Below the pieces are notes generated by a model. It worked only from the letters and a program-made list of their open reading frames with translations. It made no database searches and was not told the DNA's origin. Shown one piece after another: positions 8,845 to 17,995 of a stretch of DNA of 64,000 nt (positions are counted from its first letter, which is position 1; every line of letters begins with the position of its first letter). Location of the stretch: contig CACVAS010000147.1 in NCBI GenBank assembly GCA_902727855.1, forward strand, positions 62,001-126,000. The letters are read 5' to 3'. The position numbers were made by a program, and so were the translations under genes. This stretch comes from an uncultured Sulfurovum sp. (lineage in GTDB: Bacteria; Campylobacterota; Campylobacteria; Campylobacterales; Sulfurovaceae).

Positions 8845-9661
8845 GAATATACCCTAGTTTTAATCCAGCCATCTCAATTATTTTTTTTGAAATGTGACTC
8901 ACGTCTATATTGTGGGGTTCAAACTCTTCATAATATTCGCAGATTTCAAAGATAGTATAGAGTAACTTATTACACTCTCTATAATTTCCTTCTGTAAACT
9001 TATGTACAAGTTTTAACTCCTTACCATCAAGACTGTTTGCAACATCAAACAAATTATGTTTTAAAAGTTTTTTATGAATATAGATTTTTTGCTCATCGAC
9101 ACTGGCATTAATAAGTTCAAGTGATTCCCAAATTCTTGTTTGGAAATGTTCTTTTGCGATAAGATCTTCATCATCTGTTTTATGTAAAGCAATCACAAAC
9201 TTAACCACTCTTGTATCAGAAAGTAGTCTAATCTTCTCCATAATCGTAGCACTATACATTTGTGCTTCATCTAATAAAATAATGATTTCACGTTTTCCTA
9301 GTAAACTTTCACAAAACTTTATTAAAGCCGAAAAATTTACTTCTGTATTTTCAGGTAACTCTTGCTGTGTCAAAATTTTAAATACGATACCAAAAAATTC
9401 TTTTTCACTCGTAGCAGGTGTTGGAAAATAGTGTATCTCTTTTTGATGTTTTAGGTTGTTCTGAAGACGGGCAAGAAGAATACTTTTCCCAGTACCGGGT
9501 TTACCAAATAATAAAATCATTTTTAAAGGTTTATCTATAATTTTTTCTAACTGTGTATAGATAGTCAATGAGGAAGACAACTCTATATAGTCGTCAATCT
9601 CTATTTTATCTAAAAAGACATTTTTTGCAATACTATAATTACTTGTCATTAAGTTTTTCAT
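8837..9661 (-). CDS. AAA ATPase, MshM/GspA(ExeA)-like
   Basis: A 274-residue ATPase with Walker A GKPGTGKS (53-60), Walker B EIIILLDEAQMY (about 125-136) and a sensor-like VIALHKTDD. It matches the N-terminal ATPase part of ExeA/GspA and MSHA MshM, which help the secretin assemble or cross peptidoglycan. It lacks the C-terminal peptidoglycan-binding domain and membrane helix of full ExeA; in this operon the next gene (the TPR protein) provides a membrane anchor. The ATG at 9661 overlaps the secretin gene by 23 bases; a second in-frame ATG lies at 9649. Confidence 0.82.
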   Translation of the reverse strand: MKNLMTSNYSIAKNVFLDKIEIDDYIELSSSLTIYTQLEKIIDKPLKMILLFGKPGTGKSILLARLQNNLKHQKEIHYFPTPATSEKEFFGIVFKILTQQELPENTEVNFSALIKFCESLLGKREIIILLDEAQMYSATIMEKIRLLSDTRVVKFVIALHKTDDEDLIAKEHFQTRIWESLELINASVDEQKIYIHKKLLKHNLFDVANSLDGKELKLVHKFTEGNYRECNKLLYTIFEICEYYEEFEPHNIDVSHISKKIIEMAGLKLGYIHA

Positions 9662-11231
9662 AGCCTAAGTCTTTAAGTGACACAGATTTAGAATTATTTA
9701 CAATATGTGGCGTAATAATTAAAACCAACTCTTCGACTGTATTGATTTTCTCCTCTTTTTTAAAGGCATATTCTAATAAAGGTAGATCACCTAATAATGG
9801 TACCTTTTTAATTTCTGTACCTGTTTTAGAGGATATAAGCCCACCTAAAATAGCATGCTCTCCATCACTCACTTTAATCACTGAGGCAATTTGTCTTCTA
9901 ACTAAATCTGGTGGTATACTTCTTGCTGTACCACTATCATTCGTTGCACTAGTCACAGTATCAGAGATAGAAGGATTTATTTTTAATGTAATCATACCAC
10001 TCTCATCAATTTCTGGTGTAATATCTAAAAGAATTCCTGCAAAAACAGAATCTACTAACTCACCTTCTGAAGAAGTTGAACCACCTCCAGTATTTGAAAT
10101 ACTAGAAGATTTAATCTTATAGAATAACTCTTTACCAACAGAAATAAGTGCTGGTTGGTTATTCAGTGTCATGACTCTTGGACTTGAAATAGACTTTACA
10201 TCACCCTGGGTTCCTAAAAACTTCACGACTTCAGAGACTTGTGCCAAGCCTGTTACATTGACTAGACCTGCGGAACTACCTAGACCACTTAAGTTGTATC
10301 CTACTTCTTTAATACCATCTAAATTATCCCATGTAAATTCAGAAATATTTCTTTGCGCCATCGAGAGTGAGTTGACTGTAAAGTTTTCTAAGCCATAGAG
10401 TTGTGTCCAGTCTACACCTGTTGTTTTAGAGTCATCAAATGTGACTGTTAAAATACGTACATCAATAAGTACTTGAGACTTAATTTGTTTAGAAAGTGTA
10501 TCTATATATTTTGCAATTCTTTCAATTTGTCTATCTGTCCCTGTGACGGTTACCATTCCAGCTTCAGCATTGACAATAGGTGCAAGAGGGTTATATTCCC
10601 ATGTTTTACCATCTGGTCCTACCCATCCATCACCTGTTTTTGCATAATGGGTACTACCATCACCTGCACCAATGAGCATACGTTGTATCTCTTTCTCAAT
10701 AGTTGTCCAAAAAGTAAACTCATCATTACTTTGTATAGATATTCCTGTTTTTGATGAACCACTACCACCAGTAGAACCATTCTCAGAAGAACCATTAGAA
10801 GAAGCAGCAGAGTTATTAGAATTAGCAATCGTTACATGTGCATTACTTGTTCCTACCCTCTGTCCCGATATGTAGTGTATACGAAATGTTTTAGTAATAA
10901 GATAAGAAATTTTTAGTTTGTTATCTTTAAGCGTATAGTTTAAGTCATTGTCTTTAATGATAGTGTCTAAAAAACCTCTAAAGGTTGCGTTTTTTAACTT
11001 CACATAGTACAATTTTTTATTCATTCGTTTCTTAGCCGCTTCATCTTTGACAATGACAGTAAGTCCACAAGTATCAGCGATATTATCTACAACATCTCCA
11101 ATACTCAACTTACTATCAATTGTCACTGAAAATAATTTACTTGAACAATCTTTTGCAAATAAGCTACTAGATAAAAACAACATAGATAGTCCAATAGAAA
11201 ACTTTACTACTATTTTAATATTTTTCATCAT
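9639..11231 (-). CDS. mshL: Secretin, MshL/PilQ/GspD family
   Basis: The outer-membrane channel of the machine. The 530-residue precursor has a signal peptide (about 1-26, ending SLFA-KDC) and a secretin N0/STN-type domain (SIGDVVDNIADTCGLTVIVKDEA). A Ser/Gly/Asn-rich linker spans about 130-157, and an N1-like region contains ITVTGTDRQIERIAKYIDTL. The secretin core ends in VPLLGDLPLLEYAFKKEE and ELVLIITPHIV, the conserved signature. A Cys pair (C29, C54) may form a disulfide. The length is typical of MshL rather than the longer PilQ; there is no AMIN domain. Confidence 0.93.
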   Translation of the reverse strand: MMKNIKIVVKFSIGLSMLFLSSSLFAKDCSSKLFSVTIDSKLSIGDVVDNIADTCGLTVIVKDEAAKKRMNKKLYYVKLKNATFRGFLDTIIKDNDLNYTLKDNKLKISYLITKTFRIHYISGQRVGTSNAHVTIANSNNSAASSNGSSENGSTGGSGSSKTGISIQSNDEFTFWTTIEKEIQRMLIGAGDGSTHYAKTGDGWVGPDGKTWEYNPLAPIVNAEAGMVTVTGTDRQIERIAKYIDTLSKQIKSQVLIDVRILTVTFDDSKTTGVDWTQLYGLENFTVNSLSMAQRNISEFTWDNLDGIKEVGYNLSGLGSSAGLVNVTGLAQVSEVVKFLGTQGDVKSISSPRVMTLNNQPALISVGKELFYKIKSSSISNTGGGSTSSEGELVDSVFAGILLDITPEIDESGMITLKINPSISDTVTSATNDSGTARSIPPDLVRRQIASVIKVSDGEHAILGGLISSKTGTEIKKVPLLGDLPLLEYAFKKEEKINTVEELVLIITPHIVNNSKSVSLKDLGYEKLNDK

Positions 11232-11234
11232 ATT

Positions 11235-11642
11235 TTAATTCCCCTCTTCAATGGTAAAAATTTTTTCTCTCTCTTTTTTTAAAAACAATTTTCTAATTTC
11301 ATTTTTATTTCTTAGGACTACACCCTTGCTACCGATATATTTTACCGTATAGCCTGTTACATTATCATCTAAGCGCTTCCAGCCATCATTTATATATGCT
11401 TTGCCATTTAGTATAGCATGTAAAGTAAAGTTTACCTCTTCTATTTTTGGTGTCTCCATAACCATGACATTATTCTCTTTCACTACTTTTACAAAAGGTG
11501 CCTTTGTGGTCTCCAAAGTTGAAAGACTAATGCCTTCACGTTTTTGGTGGATTTTACTCACCATATTTTTAATTTGACTGACCGAAAGATCTGCTGGTAC
11601 TATGAGTGGTACAAATAATAAAATTAAAACTGTTTTTTTCAT
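11235..11642 (-). CDS. Small exported PilP/MshK-like protein
   Basis: A 135-residue protein with an N-terminal signal peptide (MKKTVLILLFVPLIVPA). A charged segment and a compact beta-rich region (ILNGKAYINDGWKRLDDNVTGYTVKYIGSKGVVLRN) follow; this last part resembles the small beta domain of PilP, GspC or MshK proteins that contact the secretin. It sits between the PilO-like gene and the secretin gene with 3-base and 1-base junctions, exactly where PilP/MshK lies in related operons. The family assignment rests on position plus fold pattern, not on a clear signature. Confidence 0.65.
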   Translation of the reverse strand: MKKTVLILLFVPLIVPADLSVSQIKNMVSKIHQKREGISLSTLETTKAPFVKVVKENNVMVMETPKIEEVNFTLHAILNGKAYINDGWKRLDDNVTGYTVKYIGSKGVVLRNKNEIRKLFLKKEREKIFTIEEGN

Positions 11643-12295
11643 TAGTGATTAATCCCCCATACTGAAATATTGATATCTGCAATAATATCTGAGGTATTAG
11701 TATCTAAGGATAAATCTGTACCATATATGTCTGTAACCAATGTATTTTGTTCAATTTCGTTCATGAATTTCACAATATTTTTATATTCACCCTTGCATCC
11801 AACAGTGATTTCCAATACATGACCAAAACTACCATTATTATCTACATACTTATTGGTTATATACTCAATACCAACATCTTGTACCAATGCCTTATCTGTA
11901 ATAGAATTTAAAAAAATTGACCAAGACTTCTGGTTAAATAACATACCAGATAATTTTTGTAAATTAGTATTAATAAATTTTATTTTTCCTTTACTTTGAA
12001 CAATCGTCTCTTTTTTATTAATGATGTCTTGATCAAACTTTTTCACATAAAAATCTCTATCACCTCCTACGGTAATAGAATTTAAATAGGTATTATTGTC
12101 TGCTATACTTTTTTCTATATTTTTTTTACTTCTCTCACTCTTATTATACATATCTTCAGTATAAGGTAAAAGGTAAGTAAATGCTAAATAGGTAATAATT
12201 CCTGCAATTCCTACTATAATGAGCCACTTTTCATTCTCTTTTTTAGTAGCAAAATAGCCATCAAGGTCTTCTAATTTATCTTCTATAAATTTCAT
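11642..12295 (-). CDS. PilO/GspM/MshJ-like inner-membrane protein
   Basis: A 217-residue bitopic protein: a short acidic cytosolic start, a helix near residues 24-45 (WLIIVGIAGIITYLAFTYLL), a coiled-coil-prone stretch (about 50-110), and a C-terminal ferredoxin-like domain (VLEITVGCKGEYKNIVKFMNEIEQNTLVTDIYGTDLSL). This is the standard PilO/GspM plan. It would pair with the PilN part of the upstream fusion protein to align the platform with the secretin. It overlaps the upstream gene by 4 bases (ATGA). Confidence 0.78.
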   Translation of the reverse strand: MKFIEDKLEDLDGYFATKKENEKWLIIVGIAGIITYLAFTYLLPYTEDMYNKSERSKKNIEKSIADNNTYLNSITVGGDRDFYVKKFDQDIINKKETIVQSKGKIKFINTNLQKLSGMLFNQKSWSIFLNSITDKALVQDVGIEYITNKYVDNNGSFGHVLEITVGCKGEYKNIVKFMNEIEQNTLVTDIYGTDLSLDTNTSDIIADINISVWGINH

Positions 12296-13833
12296 TTTAA
12301 TTCAACCTTCAATAATCCTTTATAATAACTGCTATTGTTATCTTTATGAATCATCTCAATATCTATGTTATTAATCTCAGAAAAATGGGTATCTGAAATG
12401 TACTTAATAAGTTCTGTTAGTTTTCTATCACTTGAACTAACCAATGAAACCCAGATTGTGTCATCTTTACTATTAATTCTGTCTATTTTTACATCATGCT
12501 TTGTTAACTCTTCTGCTATGTCATGAAATGTTGATGACTTTAGACGATAATTTACTTTTTTATCATAAATAGAGGTTAAGGTTTTTGTTTTGCCATCATA
12601 CTTCTTCTCTAAAGCAGTTATTTTGACATCCAAAGCTTCAATCTCTTTTTTCTTTACGCCAAGCACTTGTTTATATTTATTGGTTTGGGTTTGTAGTTTA
12701 TTATTTTCTTTACTAAGCATCAAAATTTTTGCATCATTCATATAGGCACCCAACAAGTAAAATATAGGATATGCCAAACCGATTGAGATTGCAGCAAATA
12801 CTGCAATAATAAACTGTCCAGATGCACGATTTTGAAATGCTGGTGCTCTAGGGAACATAGTCAAGTTAGCAATTGACTTTTCATCATCTATGTAATCATA
12901 TGCTGTCAATAGCATTAAATATTGTAATTGATCAACATATGATTCAGTTGTTTTTATATTATAATTAAAATCAAGTTTCTCAGCATCTAAACCCAAATAA
13001 CTTTTTGCATATTCGTTAATACCAGTAATATCACCTTTTTGGCTACCTATATAAAGTTTATCTATATTCTCTAATCTAAATGCTCTTTTTGCATAAATGA
13101 TAATATCATTGATACTCATGAATACTTCAGCAAAAATTTGCATAAATTTTTCTTGATTACCTTGATGACTTGTCTTGAGACCGTCAGTTTCTAATAGTGT
13201 GAAAAACTCTTTTTCTTCTACTTTATTTCCTGTTGCCTCACAGTATTTATCATAAATTTCCATATATGAGAATGGTATAGATTTTGCGTAAAGAAATTCA
13301 CCATTTTTATATAGCGTAACAAAAGAATCTTCATGCGTGAAATAAACAAATGCATGAACCCCTTCAAGTGCTAACACTTCTTTATTGTATAACGCTTTAT
13401 AAAGTAATGGAGCTGGAATAATAAGATCTATATATTTTGTATGCTCTTTAATAGGTACATAAAGGGCATCCATCTTATCAGCTTGTGTAACAAAAATAGA
13501 GAATTCACGTTCCTCTTCGTCACTATGAATTTCAACAGATGAAATACTATAATCTAAAGTCTGGTCTAACCCAAGCTCTTCATAAGCCTTAATCTCAAGT
13601 ACATCAGAGATATCCTCTTCGGGTATACTTCTACTAATAAAAACAGATGTATTGATACAATTCTTATTTTGTAAGTAAGAAGCTGTGTAGTGTGAAGTAT
13701 TATAATTAAGTTTGTTTTGAAGTTGAAATTTATCATTTTTAAAGACATAATGCTTGTCTATATATGGATCAAGTGTAATCACTTTTTTTACTGATGATGT
13801 CACATTCTCTGAGGGTGATTTTTTTGAAAACAT
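12292..13833 (-). CDS. PilM-PilN fusion (GspL-like architecture)
   Basis: A 513-residue protein combining a cytosolic actin-like PilM-type region (about 1-330), one membrane helix (about 341-363), a coiled coil (about 370-420) and a periplasmic PilN-type ferredoxin-like domain (HDIAEELTKHDVKIDRINSKDDTIWVSLVSS onward). In many type IV pilus operons these are two genes, pilM and pilN; GspL of type II systems and some MSHA proteins are fused as here. It is the first gene of the operon, preceded by an AAGGAAT ribosome-binding site and an AT-rich leader with a -10-like TATAAT. The domain split is inferred from hydrophobicity and pattern. Confidence 0.75.
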   Translation of the reverse strand: MFSKKSPSENVTSSVKKVITLDPYIDKHYVFKNDKFQLQNKLNYNTSHYTASYLQNKNCINTSVFISRSIPEEDISDVLEIKAYEELGLDQTLDYSISSVEIHSDEEEREFSIFVTQADKMDALYVPIKEHTKYIDLIIPAPLLYKALYNKEVLALEGVHAFVYFTHEDSFVTLYKNGEFLYAKSIPFSYMEIYDKYCEATGNKVEEKEFFTLLETDGLKTSHQGNQEKFMQIFAEVFMSINDIIIYAKRAFRLENIDKLYIGSQKGDITGINEYAKSYLGLDAEKLDFNYNIKTTESYVDQLQYLMLLTAYDYIDDEKSIANLTMFPRAPAFQNRASGQFIIAVFAAISIGLAYPIFYLLGAYMNDAKILMLSKENNKLQTQTNKYKQVLGVKKKEIEALDVKITALEKKYDGKTKTLTSIYDKKVNYRLKSSTFHDIAEELTKHDVKIDRINSKDDTIWVSLVSSSDRKLTELIKYISDTHFSEINNIDIEMIHKDNNSSYYKGLLKVELK

Positions 13834-13854
13834 ACTGTAATTCCTTATATATTG

Positions 13855-13890
13855 GATAATTATATATGTTATAATATTAAAAACATCTTA
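13855..13890 (-). promoter_or_regulatory. Probable promoter of the pilus-type operon
   Basis: The 117 bases between era and the PilM-PilN gene are very AT-rich. On the minus strand a TATAAT (complement of 13859-13864) follows T-rich sequence, as in Campylobacterota sigma-70 promoters, which often lack a clear -35. It lies about 26 bases upstream of the start codon. Confidence 0.4.
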
Positions 13891-13950
13891 CATGAGTATA
13901 ACTTTTATTTATTCTTTCAATTTATCTCAATAACTATTGACACCTATAAG

Positions 13951-14877
13951 CTAAATGACATACCCCATCTCTTCTAATCCATCTCTATTTTTACTCCACC
14001 CTTTCTTGACAGATACGTGTAAATCTAAAAATATTTTTTTACCTGAAAATATTTCCATTTGCTGACGTGCCAATTTACCCACACGTTTTATACCTTCACC
14101 TTTTTGACCTACTATCATGCCTTTTTGTGTATCTTTTTCTACCACTATTGTCGCATACACAGTATCTAGTGCATCAGTTTCTTGTATTTTTTCTATCGTA
14201 ACATCACTCTCATAAGGAATCTCATCAGAAAGGTTTTCAAAGATAGATTCACGTATCAACTCTTTGTAAATATCACGTATGTTGTCAGTTGTCAAAATCT
14301 CGGTGTCAAACAAAAATGGTGACAAAGGTAAGTATTTGGAAATTTCATTAAGTAACTGAACCTTACCTACCTTTTTGTTGACAGAAAATGGAATAATCGC
14401 TTCAAACCTATCTTGATACTTTTGGTATTCACCCAACTTTTTTAAAATATCACCTTGCTTAACATGATCCATCTTGGTTAAGAGTACAATATGTTTGGTA
14501 GCTTTACGTTCAGCCATAGACAAAAACTTTTCATATTCTGTTAACTTATCTGTAATGGGTGCTAAAAAAACTATGAGGTCTGCATCACCAATAGCTTTCA
14601 TAACCTCATCCATCATAAACTGATTGAGTAGTTTCTCTTTTTCATGAATACCTGGTGTATCCACAAAAATAATCTGAGATTCAGTGCCATATATGTCTTC
14701 ATGCATGACAATAATATTCATACGTTTTCTTGTAGCCTGTGCCTTTTTAGACACCATTGCTAGCTTCTCACCTACTACATGGTTCAATAGTGTACTTTTA
14801 CCCGCATTAGGACGTCCTACAACGGCTACGAACCCTGCTTTAGTATCTACATCTTCTTTTTCATGTTCAAACATCAC
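13951..14877 (-). CDS. era: GTPase Era
   Basis: A ribosome-assembly GTPase acting on the 3' end of 16S rRNA. The 308 residues carry G1 GRPNAGKS (21-28), G3 DTPG (73-76) and G4 TKMD (134-137). The C-terminal KH domain has the GQKGEGIKRVGKLAR loop and ends near the conserved LHVSVKKGWSKN. The ATG at 14877 overlaps the stop of hslU (ATGA type). It completes the rplI-hslV-hslU-era block, an order familiar from Campylobacter. Confidence 0.97.
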   Translation of the reverse strand: MMFEHEKEDVDTKAGFVAVVGRPNAGKSTLLNHVVGEKLAMVSKKAQATRKRMNIIVMHEDIYGTESQIIFVDTPGIHEKEKLLNQFMMDEVMKAIGDADLIVFLAPITDKLTEYEKFLSMAERKATKHIVLLTKMDHVKQGDILKKLGEYQKYQDRFEAIIPFSVNKKVGKVQLLNEISKYLPLSPFLFDTEILTTDNIRDIYKELIRESIFENLSDEIPYESDVTIEKIQETDALDTVYATIVVEKDTQKGMIVGQKGEGIKRVGKLARQQMEIFSGKKIFLDLHVSVKKGWSKNRDGLEEMGYVI

Positions 14878-16208
14878 AATATATACCTAGTTGTATCTTC
14901 ATCTTCTACAACTTCACCTATCTTCTCTTTTACAAGTGTTGCATCTACAGTGACTGTCTCACCTGCATGTTCATCAGCCTCGAAACTTATCTCTTCTAGT
15001 ATCTTTTCCATGACGGTATGTAAGCGTCTAGCACCAATATCTTCTGTTTTTTCATTGGCAAGTAAAGCGTAGTGCGCTATGCTACGTAGTGATTCTTCAG
15101 GAAATTCTAGCTTTACATCTTCTACATTCATAAGCGCTATGTATTGTTTAATCAGTGCATTTTTGGGCTCAGTAAGTATGCGGTACAGTGTCTCTTCATC
15201 TAAACTATCCAACTCCACACGCAAAGGAAACCTTCCTTGCAATTCTGGCATTAAATCACTAGGTTTAGAGACGTGGAAAGCACCAGCTGCTATAAAGAGT
15301 ATGTGATCGGTGTTGACTGGCCCTATCTTTGTATTGACAGATGAACCTTCTACGATAGGGAGTAAGTCACGTTGTACCCCTTCTTTACTTGGATCTTGTC
15401 TACTTTGAGAGTTAGCAGATACTGCAATTTTATCTACCTCATCTAAAAACACGATACCACCTTTTTCTACTTTTTCTACAGCTAACTCTTTAAGTTTTTC
15501 TTCATTTAGCAACGCCTCACTGGCTTCTGCTTCGAGTATTTTCTTAGCTTGTTTCACACTTACTTCTTTTTCCGGACCTTTTTTACCCATGCCACCAAGT
15601 ACCTTAACAATAGACTCTTGTACTTCAATCATCTGAGGTGGTAAACCATCTTCAGGGAGTTTAGCACTGTTTGGCATTTGCACTTTGATAGTAAGATTGT
15701 CTAATTCACCTTTTTCAAACTTCTCTTGCATACGTAAGAAAGAGGCATCATACTCTGCCTTTTTTTGTTCCGTCGCACCTGCTGGCAATGGGGGAAGAAG
15801 TTTTTCTATAATCTTGTTTTCTATATAAGCTTCAATTTTTTCTTTGTTTTTTTCATTTTCAGTTTGACGTACAAGATTCATAGCAGTCATAGCCAAGTCT
15901 CTTATCATAGACTCAACATCACGACCTACAAAACCTACTTCTGTATATTTACTCGCTTCTACTTTAATAAAAGGCAATGCCATCATTTTTGCAAGTCTTC
16001 TAGCTATCTCTGTCTTACCTACCCCTGTACTACCAATCATAAGTATGTTTTTAGGTGTCACATCTTGCTGCATTTCAGCATCTAACTGCATACGTCTGTA
16101 GCGGTTACGAAGTGCCACTGCAATGGTTTTTTTTGCATTGTTTTGACCTATGACATATTTGTCTAGGTATTTTACTATCTCTTTGGGTGTCATATTCTCT
16201 GTATGCAT
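14874..16208 (-). CDS. hslU: HslU, ATPase subunit of the HslUV protease
   Basis: An AAA+ unfoldase that feeds substrates to HslV in the cytosol. The 444 residues contain TPKEIVKYLDKYVIGQ at the start, Walker A GSTGVGKT (59-66), Walker B GGIVFLDEVDKIA (about 250-262) and the inserted I domain between them. Sensor 2 is in GARRLHTVMEKILEE, and the C-terminal tail ends DEDTTRYIL, the segment that docks into HslV. It is separated from hslV by 3 bases and overlaps era. Confidence 0.97.
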   Translation of the reverse strand: MHTENMTPKEIVKYLDKYVIGQNNAKKTIAVALRNRYRRMQLDAEMQQDVTPKNILMIGSTGVGKTEIARRLAKMMALPFIKVEASKYTEVGFVGRDVESMIRDLAMTAMNLVRQTENEKNKEKIEAYIENKIIEKLLPPLPAGATEQKKAEYDASFLRMQEKFEKGELDNLTIKVQMPNSAKLPEDGLPPQMIEVQESIVKVLGGMGKKGPEKEVSVKQAKKILEAEASEALLNEEKLKELAVEKVEKGGIVFLDEVDKIAVSANSQSRQDPSKEGVQRDLLPIVEGSSVNTKIGPVNTDHILFIAAGAFHVSKPSDLMPELQGRFPLRVELDSLDEETLYRILTEPKNALIKQYIALMNVEDVKLEFPEESLRSIAHYALLANEKTEDIGARRLHTVMEKILEEISFEADEHAGETVTVDATLVKEKIGEVVEDEDTTRYIL

Positions 16209-16211
16209 ATT

Positions 16212-16745
16212 TTATAATTCCAATAATTTTATATTTGTATTTGTATAGACACATAGTTCACCCGCAATCTGCAATGACTCTTGCACTAACTCTCTTGGGC
16301 TAAGTGTTGCATGCTTATCTAAAGCACGCGCAGCAGATATGGCATAGTTTCCACCACTTCCTATTGCTGCTATTTTACCGTCTTGTGGTTCAACGACGTC
16401 TCCTGTACCAGTAAGAATAAAAATGTGTTCTTCATTGAGTACTATCATCATAGCCTCTAACTGACGTAGGTGCTTATCTTTTCGCCACATTTTAGAAAAA
16501 CCTATCACAGATTTAAACAAGTCACCTTTTTTTTCTGCAAGTATCGTCTCAAACATGTCGAAAAGGTTAAAGGCATCTGCTGTACTTCCTGCAAATCCTG
16601 CTAAAACTTTACCGCCCTCACCTAATTTACGTATCTTTGTGGCATTTCCTTTAAGTATGGTATCACCAAAACTTACTTGTCCATCACCACCAATAACTGC
16701 TTTTCCATCAGCTTTATATCCAAGTATTGTAGTTGCATGAAACAT
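16212..16745 (-). CDS. hslV: HslV, proteolytic subunit of HslUV
   Basis: A threonine protease of the proteasome-like family, 177 residues. The first residues are [11 protein letters not shown]: unlike the usual M-TT start, the presumed catalytic Thr is at position 5 behind a four-residue leader, which would need removal by processing. [24 protein letters not shown] and [15 protein letters not shown] are family motifs. Its ATG overlaps the stop of rplI by one base, and hslU follows after 3 bases. Confidence 0.97.
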   Translation of the reverse strand: MFHATTILGYKADGKAVIGGDGQVSFGDTILKGNATKIRKLGEGGKVLAGFAGSTADAFNLFDMFETILAEKKGDLFKSVIGFSKMWRKDKHLRQLEAMMIVLNEEHIFILTGTGDVVEPQDGKIAAIGSGGNYAISAARALDKHATLSPRELVQESLQIAGELCVYTNTNIKLLEL

Positions 16746-17188
16746 TAAACGCCTACTATATTAACTTTGAGAGCTGCATGTATTCCATGCCCCAATTTTG
16801 CATCTACTTCATGTAAACCTTCGGACTTTAACGCTTTTTTCAAGTTGATGTTCTTTTTATCAAGTTCAATATTTAACTGGTCTGCAATAGCTACAGATAT
16901 GTCTGCATTTCCTACAGAACCCTTAATACCTACTGGCGCTTTACTTTTTTCTATTTTAATCTCAGTTGCTTCAAGTGTTAGTTTTTCTGCTTCAAGCCGT
17001 GCCAACTCATCTCTTAAATTTCGAGCCATCTCTTCTTGTTCTGCTTTCCAGTTGGCAACTATTTCAGGTGTAGCCAATTTAGCTAAACCTTTGTTTATGA
17101 GAAAGTTTTGACCATAACCATCTTTCACTTCTTTAATTTCACCAGACTTCCCTAGTGTTTTTACATCTTTAATGAGTAATACTTTCAT
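16745..17188 (-). CDS. rplI: 50S ribosomal protein L9
   Basis: Binds domain V of 23S rRNA. The 147 residues have the N-terminal motif [30 protein letters not shown], the long central helix (about 40-75, Glu/Arg/Lys-rich) and the C-terminal domain. An AAGGAT ribosome-binding site precedes the ATG. It leads the block rplI-hslV-hslU-era and is divergent from the rhodanese gene. Confidence 0.97.
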   Translation of the reverse strand: MKVLLIKDVKTLGKSGEIKEVKDGYGQNFLINKGLAKLATPEIVANWKAEQEEMARNLRDELARLEAEKLTLEATEIKIEKSKAPVGIKGSVGNADISVAIADQLNIELDKKNINLKKALKSEGLHEVDAKLGHGIHAALKVNIVGV

Positions 17189-17341
17189 TTCTAAATCCTT
17201 GTTGCAATATATATGGGTATTATTTTAACTAAATAATTATTTTAATGCATTAAATTTCTTTTAAAAGATTTTCAGTTCGTCTTTTAAAGATGCTATAGGT
17301 TATTATTTGTGATTCATATTTAGTTTAGACAAGGATTCATA

Positions 17342-17995
17342 ATGGAGATGAAAAAAGCACTCATACTTCCCATATTTAGTATTATGCTTTTTGCACAAGA
17401 GCAAAAAGACAATGTTATCGTTAAACTAACTGACGAAATACCTTATACTTATGTAAGTGATTCTGGTAAACAAATTAAAATACAAAGAATACAAGACACC
17501 AACTATCGTTTAACCGATGACTACACTAAAACCTCAAGATCTTGCCCACCATTTTGTATTCAACCTACAAAAATAGACCCAGATATTAAAAACTATGCTG
17601 AATTAGAAATTGTGAACTTTATGCAAAACCAAGTAGCTAATAATGAAGGGGTCATTGTTGATGCAAGACTTGCCAGTTGGTATGAACTTGAAACAATTCC
17701 TTCTGCTATTAACATACCTTTTCCTGTAATGAAAAATGCAGACAAAGCAAAAGCTGAAATGATATTTAAAATCTTAGGTATGAAAGTAAAAAGTGATAAA
17801 AGTTGGGATTTTAGTCATGCAAAAGAGTTAGTTATTTTTTGTAATGGTGTATGGTGTGAGCAAAGTGCCCACTTTATAGAAGGTATGCTCAAACACAATT
17901 ACCCTAAAGATAAACTCGCGTACTATCGTAGTGGCTTCCAAGGTTGGAAATTACTTGGTCTAACAACCATCGTTCATAAAGAGATTACGAAGTAG
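17342..17995 (+). CDS. Exported rhodanese-like protein A
   Basis: A 217-residue protein with an N-terminal signal peptide (about 1-18, MEMKKALILPIFSIMLFA), a spacer with a CPPFC pair (C68, C72), and a rhodanese domain. The domain has VIVDARLASWYELETIPSAINIP at its start, the presumed active-site loop CNGVWCEQS (C167 and C172) and GFQGWKLLG at the end. Rhodaneses move sulfane sulfur; a periplasmic form in a presumed sulfur oxidiser may handle thiosulfate or polysulfide (inference). The loop has a second Cys, so a dithiol mechanism is possible. It is a paralogue of the gene at 34695. An AAGGA site precedes the start; its 3' end overlaps the LysM gene by 11 bases, tail to tail. Confidence 0.85.
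   Translation: MEMKKALILPIFSIMLFAQEQKDNVIVKLTDEIPYTYVSDSGKQIKIQRIQDTNYRLTDDYTKTSRSCPPFCIQPTKIDPDIKNYAELEIVNFMQNQVANNEGVIVDARLASWYELETIPSAINIPFPVMKNADKAKAEMIFKILGMKVKSDKSWDFSHAKELVIFCNGVWCEQSAHFIEGMLKHNYPKDKLAYYRSGFQGWKLLGLTTIVHKEITK

Noticed and set aside
10473..10875. Several plus-strand frames opposite the secretin gene
   Set aside because: The secretin is a clear family member; the opposite frames have no start signals and mirror its Ser/Gly/Asn-rich linker.
13834..13950. tRNA or small RNA in the era/pilus gap
   Set aside because: No cloverleaf or T-loop motif is visible; the sequence is a plain AT-rich promoter region.
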